From NCBI RefSeq assembly GCF_002953715.1, contig NZ_CP025015.1, forward strand, positions 310,001 through 374,000: 64,000 nt of DNA. Reading direction: 5' to 3'. A model generated the notes under the pieces. The model searched no databases. It was not told the origin of the DNA and saw only the letters and a list, made by a program, of their open reading frames with translations. Positions 8,943-16,841 of the stretch are shown here, piece by piece. How positions within the stretch are numbered: position 1 is the first letter of the stretch; each line of letters begins with the position of its first letter. This stretch comes from Rhizobium leguminosarum. GTDB taxonomy: Bacteria; Pseudomonadota; Alphaproteobacteria; Rhizobiales; Rhizobiaceae. A program made the position numbers and the translations under genes.

Positions 8943-8945
8943 TAG
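7866..8945 (+). CDS. IS630-family transposase
   Basis: DDE transposase of about 359 aa that cuts and pastes its IS at TA sites. The N-terminal half has helix-turn-helix segments (GLGTVAIMQATGKSKPCVWRW). The C-terminal half has the catalytic signatures LSVDEKSQIQ, VILDNYATHK and WLNAVEGFFAKL (D, D, E). I start at ATG 7866; GTG 7851 is possible. Its stop codon TAG is formed by the right-hand TA duplication plus the first host base, so the reading frame is closed by the target site itself. It looks intact and active. Confidence 0.93.
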   Translation: MRTGITFDVTAADRSRLEAIIAAPTSPQKHVWRAKIILMSGNGLGTVAIMQATGKSKPCVWRWQERFMSEGVDGLLRDKSRPPGMAPLESDVVEQVVALTLEPPRQEATHWTVRATANAVGIAASSVVKIWHEHGLAPHRWRSFKLSNDKAFAEKLHDVVGLYVSPPAHAIVLSVDEKSQIQALDRTQPGLPLKKGRAGTMTHDYKRHGTTTLFAALNVLDGSVIGRNMQRHRHQEFIRFLNAIEAELPKDKAVHVILDNYATHKQPKVRAWLARHPRWTFHFVPISCSWLNAVEGFFAKLTRRRLKHGVFHSVVDLQAAINRFVKEHNHEPKPFIWKADPDEIIAAVKRGHQTLESIH

Positions 8946-10017
8946 TGCCGCTTGCTGCGGTATCGCGCTCAAAATGGCACGTGAAATCTTCCTCGCTGCC
9001 GTCTGAGCGTGTTCTAACAGCCATTCAAGATGGGCTGCGCTTTACCGCAATGTCGATCCAAATCAGAGCGGCGATTGCACGCGGCACATTGTTCGGCTTT
9101 GCAGGCATTTCGATTCTCGCTCTGCTGCCTCTGATCGTCCGCAATCATTTCGCCGGGGGTCCTATCACTTATGGCGCCCTCTTGACTGCGTTTGGCATAG
9201 GTGCGTTCAGCGCCGGGCTTGCCGCCGGCCATCTCAGGCGCCTTCTATCCCAGGACCGTCTCATCGCTATCGCATCCGTCGCCTGTGCCGTATGCTGCTT
9301 CGTCCTACCCTTGACGTCCTCGATCTGGTGCGCGGCCCTTGCATTGGCTGTCGGTGGTGCAGGTTGGCTCCTCACTTGGACCGGAGTAGACATTTCAGTA
9401 CAATTATCGAGCCCGAGATGGGTCGTCGGCCGCACGCTGTCAATCTATTATGCCCTTTCTTCCGGCGGGATGGCGGTAGGCAGTTGGGTCTGGGGCGCCA
9501 TTGCCCAGAATTTCGCACTGACCACCGCTTTCCTAGCCGCCGCCATGGTTTTACTTCTCACAGCAGGGGTTGCATTCCTGCTGCCGATAGAATTGTGGGA
9601 GGAAATGGATCATGAGGCCTGTTCGTTTGTAGCGCCGCCGCTCGCACTCGACCTCCAGCCGAGAAGCGGGCCCATCGTGGTCAAGGTCGACTACGTCATA
9701 GGAGAGCGGCATCTGGACGCGTTTCTCGAATGCATGCGCGAGCAGCGGCGCATTCAAAGCCGAGCGGGCGCTCGGAACTGGACTCTCCAGCGAAACTTAC
9801 AGATCCCTGCTCTATGGACAGAGGCGTTTAAAACGCCGACATGGACTGACTATCTACGTCTAAACCACAGACTAACGGCAGCAGACAAGGAATTGGGCAA
9901 TCGCCTGACCGCACTGCACGGCGGCGGCCGTCCTCCCGAGGCAGTCCTCTCGATTGAAAGAGCAACAGGGTCGGTTAACAGCTGCAACCAACCAATCCGC
10001 TCTTCGCGTCCGTAACG

Positions 10018-10311
10018 ATGTTACCTAAAGATGAAGGTTACAGCTACCTACCCAACCCAGACGTCGTTGACATGCTGCGCAACACTCGCCAAAGAAAGCA
10101 GCTCGCCGAATGCTGCATCGTCGCCAATCATGGGCATGAGCCAGGCAATCGGAGCCGCAGCCGCCATTATGACAATCCTTTGAGCGCCAAATGGCCGATG
10201 CTGGGGTCGATGCGTAATATTGTGCATGGACCACACCAACAGAGAGGCATCGAGATATACAAGGGCAGAGCGATCCTCTACAGCGTGGGGAACTTCGGAC
10301 ATCAGCAGGCG
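10018..10311 (+). pseudogene. CapA-type (poly-gamma-glutamate synthesis) protein remnant
   Basis: Starting 3 bp after the exporter stop codon, the plus strand shows fragments of a CapA/PGA_cap metallophosphatase-fold protein: IVANHGHEPGNRS, then, after frameshifts, SFERQMADAGVDA in another frame, then VHGPHQQRGIEIYKGRA and ILYSVGNF. These correspond to the conserved NHxHEPGN and GHGPHxxRGIEIYKGRPIFYSLGNF regions. Both ends are missing and at least two frameshifts separate the blocks, so it is non-functional. Its position suggests the ATP-grasp/exporter module once continued with a CapA-like gene. The right end abuts an IS481 remnant. Confidence 0.7.
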
Positions 10312-10429
10312 CCGACATGTTCGCAGTTAACGGCAAGGACCAGGACCCACGGACCATTGGCGGAAATCGCCCAAGGGTACGAGACGGATGCGGGATTTAC
10401 CGATCCAATTTTTACGTGAGTGTTGTCGC

Positions 10430-10984
10430 AGTGAACCAGTTTCCTCCAGCGCCGGGCGTGGTGAACTGGATTCCGTCGATGGCGACGAACATGTGCAGCT
10501 TGCCCTGTTCGGTGCGCACCTCGGCAATGTCGATGTGGAAGTAGCTGATCGGGTAAGCTCTTGAACGTTCGTCGGGAAAACGATTCAGTGGATCGTTTTC
10601 TATCCTCCTCAATCTTCGCCGGCCTATCGCCTTCGACATCCGGTAGGCGGCCGATGCCGTGGCGCTGCAGGCAACGATGCAGCGAAGACCGCGTGAGATG
10701 CGGGATTGTCGGCTGCAGTGCATAGAGGCAGTCATCGAGCGGCAGCAGCGTATACCGGCGAAAGGCAACGATAACGGCCTCCTCCTCGAAGGAAAGCACC
10801 GTCGATCTCGGCTCTTTCGGGCCGGTCGGAAGGTCCGCAACCGAGGATCGCTTCCGCCACTTGGCGACGGTCTTCTGATTATCCCATAACGCCTCGAAAG
10901 CGTTCTCAGGCTCTCTTGACTATGTTGTATCGCTCGACGGACTGCCTCTGTCGTCGTGGCGCTCCCATGAAGAACCTGGCCCAT
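10430..10984 (-). pseudogene. IS481-family transposase remnant
   Basis: The minus strand begins with the family N-terminus MGQVLHGSATTTEAVRRAIQ, then splits into two frames. The second frame contains FRRYTLLPLDDCLYALQPT and LTRSSLHRCLQRHGIGRLPD. The first resumes with YPISYFHIDIAEVRTEQGK and LHMFVAIDG, the start of the catalytic DDE domain. The rest of that domain is missing and several frameshifts are present, so this is a decayed 5' fragment. The 10310-10430 stretch to its left holds nothing I can identify. Confidence 0.75.
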
Positions 10985-11045
10985 AGCGCATCCTTTGATT
11001 CGGAAGACAAGGATGCTCCATCAAAGCCTGGGATCAAACATTTAG

Positions 11046-11097
11046 GGCTCGCATGGACTGCCTGGCTGCAACGGCTGCTCAGCTCCCGTTCACTGTG
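11046..11097. repeat. ~50-bp dispersed repeat, copy 1
   Basis: This stretch, including GCTCAGCTCCCGTTCACTGT, recurs in inverse orientation at about 40316-40374 with a few mismatches and an 8-base insertion. Copy 1 lies beside an IS481 remnant and copy 2 beside the IS3 end. It may be the outer end of a decayed mobile element shared by both sites. Confidence 0.4.
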
Positions 11098-11172
11098 AGA
11101 AGCACTGCGTTAACAGAATCTACACCGCACCAAAAGATACACCTGCCGACATGCGTTCATGACTTCGCACGC

Positions 11173-12129
11173 TTATGAGTAGGTACGCTCCTCGAGCGGC
11201 GTTGCTGCAATCATCTCCTGAACCGCTGTAAGGAACACCGACTCAGCTGGATTAAGGCTTCTGCGAGGGTTCACCACAACATGAATATCGATTTGGGGCA
11301 GTTCATCCCATGGCGGTAGCTGCCAAAGAAGTCCCGCATCAACGTCTCGGCGTGCAATGTGAACGGGAAGGGCGCCTATACCCAGTCCGTTCACGATCAT
11401 ACGCCGGACCTCCGGTAGGTTTGCCGAAACACCGCGTGGCTCGGGTTGCAAGTTGACCCGCTCGCGCAGCTGGCGCACCATATAAAGAGGGCCATTTTCG
11501 ATTTCGGTCTGGAATGACACCGAGGGCTGACCCGCTAACGCCTCAGGGGCAGTATCCCTAATGCCGAACAGCGGATGTCTCGGTCCGCAGAATAGGCCAA
11601 AAAACTCGCGAAAAAGGACGCTGCTTTCCATCAGCGGATCGTCCTCGCGCATAAGGCACAATCCCAACGTAGCCTGGTTCTGCCTTATCCGACTGAGGAC
11701 TTGGGCACTGTCGGTTATCGCTATCGAATATGTTACCTTGGGGAACGCACTGTTGAATTGCGCCAGCACCTCGTCGAAATGAGGACAGATCACATGGCTC
11801 GTCATCGCGATAGCAATGTGCCCGGTGACCACGCTTTCAGCCGTAGCCATCAACCCTGGAAGACGTAAAACCGCCCCAAAAAGCAAGCAACATTCCCGAT
11901 AGAGGGTCTCGCCCGCCGGCGTCAGAGCAAAATGTCCGGGCCGTCGATCTAGAAGTCTCTTCTCGAGAGTATCCTCCAGCCGCTTCAGCGCACTTGAAAC
12001 CGTAGGCTGGCTGAGCGTCAAGAATTCCGCTGCCCGCGTAATACCACCCTTTTCCACGACCACCGTGAAAGTGCGCAGCAGATTCCAATCGAGCCGCCAA
12101 ATGAATCGCTCTTCGTATGGGCGCATCAT
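11173..12129 (-). CDS. LysR-family transcriptional regulator
   Basis: DNA-binding regulator of about 318 aa, typical LysR length. The N-terminal winged helix-turn-helix is clear (LRTFTVVVEKGGITRAAEFL, then LSQPTVSSALKRLEDTLEKR). It is followed by the effector-binding domain with VTGHIAIAMTSHV and a C-terminal IVNGLGIGALPVHIARR. I start at ATG 12129, because the only upstream in-frame start is a TTG at 12141 lying inside the inverted repeat. The gene is divergent from the CoA-transferase/M20/thiolase operon, with 222 bp between, the classic layout for a LysR activator of its neighbours. A perfect inverted repeat directly ahead of its start suggests autoregulation. The effector is probably an intermediate of that pathway. 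Confidence 0.92.
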   Translation of the reverse strand: MMRPYEERFIWRLDWNLLRTFTVVVEKGGITRAAEFLTLSQPTVSSALKRLEDTLEKRLLDRRPGHFALTPAGETLYRECCLLFGAVLRLPGLMATAESVVTGHIAIAMTSHVICPHFDEVLAQFNSAFPKVTYSIAITDSAQVLSRIRQNQATLGLCLMREDDPLMESSVLFREFFGLFCGPRHPLFGIRDTAPEALAGQPSVSFQTEIENGPLYMVRQLRERVNLQPEPRGVSANLPEVRRMIVNGLGIGALPVHIARRDVDAGLLWQLPPWDELPQIDIHVVVNPRRSLNPAESVFLTAVQEMIAATPLEERTYS

Positions 12130-12130
12130 A

Positions 12131-12152
12131 AATTCCGTCAATGATCGGAATT
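12131..12152. promoter_or_regulatory. LysR-type operator (AATTCCG-N8-CGGAATT)
   Basis: A perfect 7-bp inverted repeat with an 8-bp spacer lies 1 bp upstream of the LysR start codon and contains the T-N11-A pattern of LysR boxes. It is positioned for autoregulation and possible control of the divergent operon starting near 12352. Confidence 0.5.
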
Positions 12153-12351
12153 ATGGATATCTGTTTGCACTATGCCTTGCAAGCAGAGATGCTCGGTCCA
12201 AGAGAGGCCTAATGGCAAAGAGCGCTTCAGCCGCCCTCTGGAGCAAATCCAGCGGTAGGGTGCGCCGTCTTCGGCAGACGGACATCGCTTGCCGCCGGGC
12301 AAAGTTAAATAAACGTGCCGGAGCGAGGACGCTCTCCGCTCATTAAGATGG

Positions 12352-13053
12352 ATGTTTCTCGTGCCACTTCCCGATAAACGCAGTAAAATTGGCGAGGCGA
12401 TCTCCCTCATTGGCGACGGTGCCTCGGTGATGCTCGGCGGCTTCGGTGTGCCTGGAACACCGTTCTGTCTGATCCGTGAGCTGGTCAGGCGGGGACCTCG
12501 CAATCTGACCGTGATCAAGAATGACGCCAATGAAGCCGGCATGGGCGTTGATTGGCTCCTTGAAAATGGCCAAGTGGCTAAATTGATCACCAGCCACATC
12601 GGTCTCAACCCGACGGCCATGCGGTTGATGAACGAGGGCACGATCGAGGTGCAGTTCGTCCCACAAGGGATTTTGGCCGAGCGCATCCGCGTGGCCGGAG
12701 CCGGAATGATGGGTTTCATCTCCGACATAGGTCTTGGTACAGCAATTGCGGAGGGCAAGCAGCGCGTCGAAATAGCCGGCAAGGCGGGCGTAGTAGAGCC
12801 CGCGCTGAGGGCAGACTTCGCGCTTGTCCACGCCAACAAGGCCGACGCTTTCGGTAACCTCACGTTTTCAGCCGCTGCCCGAAATTTCAATCCGCTGATG
12901 GCCATGGCAGCTGGTAGGACCATCGTCGAGGCCGAGGTAATCGTTCCATTCGGCGCGCTTGAGCCGGAGAATGTCCACCTGACCGGAGCCTTCGTCGACG
13001 CGGTGGTTGAACTCAATGAATTGCCGGAGGTCTACGGTGTCGTCAAACGCTAA
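12352..13053 (+). CDS. 3-oxoacid CoA-transferase, subunit A
   Basis: Alpha subunit of a two-subunit CoA-transferase (AtoD/PcaI/ScoA family) that moves CoA from an acyl-CoA such as succinyl-CoA to a 3-oxo acid, in the cytoplasm. The 233-aa protein is of normal size. It shows the family patterns VMLGGFGVPGTPFCLIRELV, FVPQGILAERIRVAGAGMMG and EGKQRVEIAGKAGVVEPALR. The first start is ATG 12352; GTG 12361 is an alternative and neither has a strong ribosome site. The B-subunit gene overlaps it by 17 bp. The operon continues with an M20 deacylase and a thiolase, so the set would deacylate a substrate, activate a 3-oxo acid and cleave it by thiolysis. The actual substrate is not evident. Confidence 0.9.
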   Translation: MFLVPLPDKRSKIGEAISLIGDGASVMLGGFGVPGTPFCLIRELVRRGPRNLTVIKNDANEAGMGVDWLLENGQVAKLITSHIGLNPTAMRLMNEGTIEVQFVPQGILAERIRVAGAGMMGFISDIGLGTAIAEGKQRVEIAGKAGVVEPALRADFALVHANKADAFGNLTFSAAARNFNPLMAMAAGRTIVEAEVIVPFGALEPENVHLTGAFVDAVVELNELPEVYGVVKR

Positions 13054-13693
13054 AGAGCGAATGTTGAAGCGCGCCGCCGCCGATATTCGAGGCGGCATGA
13101 CTGTAAACCTTGGCATTGGCCTGCCGACCGAGGTCCTGCAATATGTGTCGCCTGGCACCCCCGTCTGCCTGCATTCGGAAAACGGCATCGCGGGCGTTGG
13201 CCCAGTCTTGTCGCCAGAGGAGGCCGACCGCAACCTGATTGATGCGGGCGGCGCCTACGTCTCGATCATACCTGGCACTGCGTTTTTTGACAGTGCAGTA
13301 AGTTTCGCCATCGTCCGATCCGGGCGGCTAGACCTGAGCCTCCTCGGCGCCTTTCAGGTGGCGGTAAACGGCGATCTGGCGAACTGGAAGATACCCGGCA
13401 AATTCTCGCCAGGGATGGGGGGGGCGATAGAATTGGCGCAGAAAGCGCGTCGGGTGGGCGTTGTCATGATGCACACCGACAGCAAGGGCAATCCGAAGAT
13501 CCTTAGCCAATGCAATTTGCCGCTCACGGCCGCGGGTCGCGTGAACCGGATCTACACCGACTTGGCGATCTTCGACGTCGCCGCCGATGGTTTGTACCTT
13601 CGCGAGATCGCTGCTGGTACCAGTATTGCCGCACTAGAGGCCGTCACCGGCACGGCCTTCCATGTTCCAAATCAAGATTTGCCGAGGTTTTAA
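13037..13693 (+). CDS. 3-oxoacid CoA-transferase, subunit B
   Basis: Beta subunit (218 aa) carrying the catalytic glutamate in the SENGIAGVGP motif (family pattern SENG). Other family features are GGMTVNLGIGLPTEVLQYV and the C-terminal IYTDLAIFDV. I choose GTG 13037 because CGGAGG lies 6 nt upstream and the start VSSNAKERMLKRAA matches other beta subunits; upstream in-frame ATGs lie inside subunit A. It overlaps subunit A by 17 bp, indicating translational coupling, and its TAA abuts the ATG of the M20 gene. Confidence 0.91.
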   Translation: MSSNAKERMLKRAAADIRGGMTVNLGIGLPTEVLQYVSPGTPVCLHSENGIAGVGPVLSPEEADRNLIDAGGAYVSIIPGTAFFDSAVSFAIVRSGRLDLSLLGAFQVAVNGDLANWKIPGKFSPGMGGAIELAQKARRVGVVMMHTDSKGNPKILSQCNLPLTAAGRVNRIYTDLAIFDVAADGLYLREIAAGTSIAALEAVTGTAFHVPNQDLPRF

Positions 13694-14977
13694 ATGGACA
13701 GGACGACTATCCTCCATGCCGTCGATTCGGTCTACGAGAGCGAACTGGAATTTTTAGCCGAACTGGTGCGCCATCCTTCGACCCGAGGCCAAGAACAATC
13801 GGCACAGGATTTTGTTGCCACAGATTTGTCTGATCGCGGCTTTGACGTCGATCGCTGGGAAATCGACGTGAATGACATATCAAACCTTCCCGGCTTCTCA
13901 CCAGTCATAGGCAATTACGAGGATGCTGTGAACGTGGTGGGTAGTCTGCGTAGCCGAACCCGTAGCGGACGCAGCCTGATCCTCAACAGCCATATCGACG
14001 TCGTGCCCACCGGGCCACTAGATATGTGGAACCGCCCGCCCTTCGATCCTTACATCGATGGCGACTGGATGTACGGCCGCGGCGCGGGTGACATGAAAGC
14101 CGGATTGGCCTCGAATCTCTTTGCAATCGAGGCGTTGAAGCATCTCGGCCTGCGCCCTGCCGCCGACGTGTTCTTTCAGTCCGTTGTCGAGGAAGAATGT
14201 ACTGGAAACGGTGCGCTCGCCTGCCTGCATCGTGGCTATCGCGCCGATGCAGCATTTATCCCGGAGCCGTTTGCCGAAAAGCTCGTGTCCTCACAAGTTG
14301 GTGTTATCTGGTTTCAAGTGCACCTGAGGGGTTTGCCGACCCATGTCGCCTATGCCGGTTCTGGCGCAAACGCTATCGAAGCGGCCATCCCGCTGTTTGA
14401 GGCGCTGCACCGGCTGGAGCGGCAGTTGAATGCAATGGAATGCCGCCATCATGACTATGTCGATCACAGCCATGCTCTCAACCTCAACATCGGCAAGATC
14501 GAGGGCGGGGACTGGGCCAGCTCCGTCCCTGCCTGGTGTGTTGTCGATGCGCGCATAGGGGTATTTCCGGGACATTCCCTCGAGGATGTGCGCCGAATGA
14601 TCGAAGAGACCGTTTTCGATGCGGCCCGGAACCATCCCTCTTTGGCAAGAAGCCCACCAGAAATTTTTTATAACGGCTTCGCGGCCGAAGGCTATTCCTT
14701 CAAGGACGACAAGAGTGCAGCGGCGCACGCAGCGTTGGCCACGTTGGACCGAGCTCATAGTCATGTCGCTGGCAAGCCACTGGAACACGAGGCTATTACC
14801 GCCACGACGGATGCCCGTTTCTTCGGCCTCTACGCTGATATGCCCGCTCTGGTCTATGGCCCGCGGGCCGACGCAGTCCATGGCTTCAATGAGCGCGTCG
14901 ATCTGGCCTCGGTCCGGCGCGTGACCCAAACGACCGCCTTATTTATTGCCGACTGGTGCGGACTGGAGAAAGTGTAA
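13694..14977 (+). CDS. M20 family metallo-deacylase (ArgE/DapE type)
   Basis: Zinc-dependent amidohydrolase of 427 aa, like acetylornithine or succinyl-diaminopimelate deacylases. The metal and catalytic motifs are present: NSHIDVVPTG (His, Asp), YGRGAGDMKAG (bridging Asp), VVEEECTGNG (catalytic and binding Glu), PEPFAEKL, and a late His in YGPRADAVHGFNE. A dimerisation domain lies in between. The start ATG 13694 immediately follows the stop of the CoA-transferase B gene. In this operon it could release an amino or oxo acid from an N-acyl or peptide-like precursor before CoA activation. The same operon encodes a GNAT acyltransferase, which suggests acyl-protected intermediates. Substrate unknown. 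Confidence 0.9.
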   Translation: MDRTTILHAVDSVYESELEFLAELVRHPSTRGQEQSAQDFVATDLSDRGFDVDRWEIDVNDISNLPGFSPVIGNYEDAVNVVGSLRSRTRSGRSLILNSHIDVVPTGPLDMWNRPPFDPYIDGDWMYGRGAGDMKAGLASNLFAIEALKHLGLRPAADVFFQSVVEEECTGNGALACLHRGYRADAAFIPEPFAEKLVSSQVGVIWFQVHLRGLPTHVAYAGSGANAIEAAIPLFEALHRLERQLNAMECRHHDYVDHSHALNLNIGKIEGGDWASSVPAWCVVDARIGVFPGHSLEDVRRMIEETVFDAARNHPSLARSPPEIFYNGFAAEGYSFKDDKSAAAHAALATLDRAHSHVAGKPLEHEAITATTDARFFGLYADMPALVYGPRADAVHGFNERVDLASVRRVTQTTALFIADWCGLEKV

Positions 14978-14981
14978 AACC

Positions 14982-16160
14982 ATGCGCGACGCCGTCATCG
15001 TGTCCACCGCCCGTACTCCGATCGGCAAGGCCTATCGCGGCGCTTTCAACGCGACGCAAGGGCCAGTCTTGGCCGCCTATTCCATCCGCGCCGCCTTAAC
15101 TCGAGCGGGACTGGAGGGCGGCGAGGTGCAGGATTTCACGCTCGGCTGCGCATTGACCCAGGGCACCAGCGGCATCAATGTTGCGCGGCACGCCATTTTT
15201 GCCGCAGGTCTTCCTGACGGTGTGCCCGCCGCTACAATCGACCGGCAATGTGCGTCCGGCCTGTCCGCCATCGCGACGGCCGCGAACCAAATCAGGTCCG
15301 GCGACAGTGAGGTAGTCTTGGCCGGTGGTATGGATAGTGTATCGCTGGTGCAGAACGATAATTGGAACGCCACCAATTATCGCATTCCGACGATTCGGGA
15401 CGGATACTATATGCCAATGCTGGCAACGGCGGACCTTGTTGCGCGCAAGTATCACGTCAGCCGTGCGGCCCAGGATGAATATGCGCTAATCAGCCAGAAG
15501 CGCACCGCCGCCGCGCAGGAAGCGGGACGATTCGCCGATGAGGTGATTCCAGTCGAAGCTAAGCAGCTTCTGAAAAACGGGGAGACGGGCGAGGAAAATA
15601 TCGCATCCGTGTACCTAGATCGCGATGAATGCAACCGGGCGGGCACAACTCTAGAGGGCTTGGCCGCGCTCCCAGCCGTTATCGGCGAGGGCTCGACGGT
15701 CACCGCTGGCAACTCCTCCCAGCTGTCCGACGGCGCCTCCGCCTGCGTCCTGATGTCCGCCCCCGAAGCGGCCTCGCGAAACATCACTCCGCTTGGTGTC
15801 TTCCGCGGCATGCTAACCATCGGCTGCGCTCCTGAGGAAATGGGAATCGGGCCAGCGCTCGCAATTCCGCCCCTGCTCAAGCGGCATGGCCTTTCGGTCG
15901 ACGACATAGACCTCTTCGAGATCAACGAGGCTTTTGCAGCGCAGCTGGTCTACTGCCGCGACGAGCTTGGACTCGATCCGGCTAAGCTGAATGTCAACGG
16001 TGGCGCCATTTCGATCGGTCATCCTTATGGGATGAGCGGAGCACGCCTTGTTGGCCATGCGCTGCTGGAGGGGCGCAGGCGTGGCGCGCGATATGCCGTG
16101 GTGAGCATGTGCATTGGTTGGGGTATGGGGGCCGCGGCGCTGTTTGAGGTCGTTTCCTGA
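14982..16160 (+). CDS. Thiolase (acetyl-CoA acetyltransferase family)
   Basis: Thiolase of 392 aa, standard length, degrading or condensing 3-oxoacyl-CoA in the cytoplasm. The acylated cysteine is in DRQCASGLSAI at about residue 85. The second active-site region NVNGGAISIGHPYGMSGARL carries the catalytic histidine. The C-terminal cysteine motif is CIGWGMGAA, where most thiolases have CIGGGMG/CxGGG, so a tryptophan replaces a highly conserved glycine next to the active site. ATG 14982 is preceded by GGAGAAAG. It is the fourth gene of the CoA-transferase operon and would complete thiolytic cleavage of a 3-oxoacyl-CoA. The substitution may alter substrate scope or activity. Confidence 0.92.
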   Translation: MRDAVIVSTARTPIGKAYRGAFNATQGPVLAAYSIRAALTRAGLEGGEVQDFTLGCALTQGTSGINVARHAIFAAGLPDGVPAATIDRQCASGLSAIATAANQIRSGDSEVVLAGGMDSVSLVQNDNWNATNYRIPTIRDGYYMPMLATADLVARKYHVSRAAQDEYALISQKRTAAAQEAGRFADEVIPVEAKQLLKNGETGEENIASVYLDRDECNRAGTTLEGLAALPAVIGEGSTVTAGNSSQLSDGASACVLMSAPEAASRNITPLGVFRGMLTIGCAPEEMGIGPALAIPPLLKRHGLSVDDIDLFEINEAFAAQLVYCRDELGLDPAKLNVNGGAISIGHPYGMSGARLVGHALLEGRRRGARYAVVSMCIGWGMGAAALFEVVS

Positions 16161-16209
16161 CCGCTATAATGCCCACCGCAATTAACCGTCGGTGCAGAAA
16201 GGGTAGTTT

Positions 16210-16698
16210 ATGTCCACTGTAGTGTCGTTTCGCATTGCCGAACTCAAAGACAGCGAGGAGATTCTGCGGGCGCTTCGTTCGCTCGCCAAGTCAATCGGCA
16301 TCCCCAGACGGTTGAAAAGCACTAGGGAAGACATTGAAACCGCCGGCTTTGGACCTCGGCGCGAGTTTACTGTGATGTTGGCTGAGGCTAACGGTGGGAT
16401 CGCGGGAATTTGTCTCTACTTCCCGATGTTTTCCACTTGGATGGGCAAGCCGGGCTTGTACATCCAGGACCTGTTCGTCCATGAAGAATGCCGCAGCGCC
16501 CGAATTGGTGAAAAGCTGCTGCGCTACGTCGCCTGGACCGCTCAAAACCAAGGCTACCACTACCTCCGCCTAACCGTCGATCATGGCAATCACGCGGGTG
16601 CTCGCTTCTATCTTCGGCATGGGTTCCAACCGGCGAAGGATGAGACGATGTACAGGCTCGATGGTGCGGCATTCGAAGAGTTTTGCAGTGGAAACTAA
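16210..16698 (+). CDS. GNAT-family N-acetyltransferase
   Basis: Acyl-CoA-dependent N-acyltransferase of 162 aa. Beta-strand and loop features match GNAT: IAGICLYFPMFSTWMG, IQDLFVHEECRSARIGEKLL (acetyl-CoA-binding motif A; the usual Q/RxxGxG/A loop is represented by RSARIG) and the C-terminal NHAGARFYLRHGFQP. It lies 49 bp after the thiolase gene on the same strand, probably in the same operon. An amine-containing small molecule is the likely acceptor, since a deacylase and an aminotransferase flank it. Confidence 0.87.
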   Translation: MSTVVSFRIAELKDSEEILRALRSLAKSIGIPRRLKSTREDIETAGFGPRREFTVMLAEANGGIAGICLYFPMFSTWMGKPGLYIQDLFVHEECRSARIGEKLLRYVAWTAQNQGYHYLRLTVDHGNHAGARFYLRHGFQPAKDETMYRLDGAAFEEFCSGN

Positions 16699-16841
16699 AC
16701 GCCGCTGCGCGGCTACGTCAATTCTTTTGGCGTGCAATGTGCCGCCAAATTCTTCCGCCTGACGCGTTGTGCGGTATGCATTGAGTATACCGGACCTGCA
16801 ATTGCGTTATCCAGCTTCGCAAATGTGAAATCGAAATCGTG

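Larger units (their letters stand above)
7227..10015 (+). pseudogene. MFS_3-type exporter (copy 1), disrupted by IS630 insertion
   Basis: The gene would encode a 546-aa major facilitator exporter of the MFS_3 (transmembrane secretion effector, EntS-like) family. About 415 residues of membrane domain are followed by a C-terminal soluble domain of about 120 residues resembling an antibiotic-biosynthesis-monooxygenase fold. Its first 190 codons (to 7796) are separated from the rest (8945-10015) by an IS630 element. Removing the element with one copy of its TA duplication restores the frame exactly: the sequence then reads SDLVPLAAVSRSKWHVK, matching the intact paralogues at 44883-46517 and 47595-49238. 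No other lesion is seen, so the insertion is probably recent. The gene follows the ATP-grasp gene and should share its promoter. As it stands the two pieces should not give a working transporter. Confidence 0.9.
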
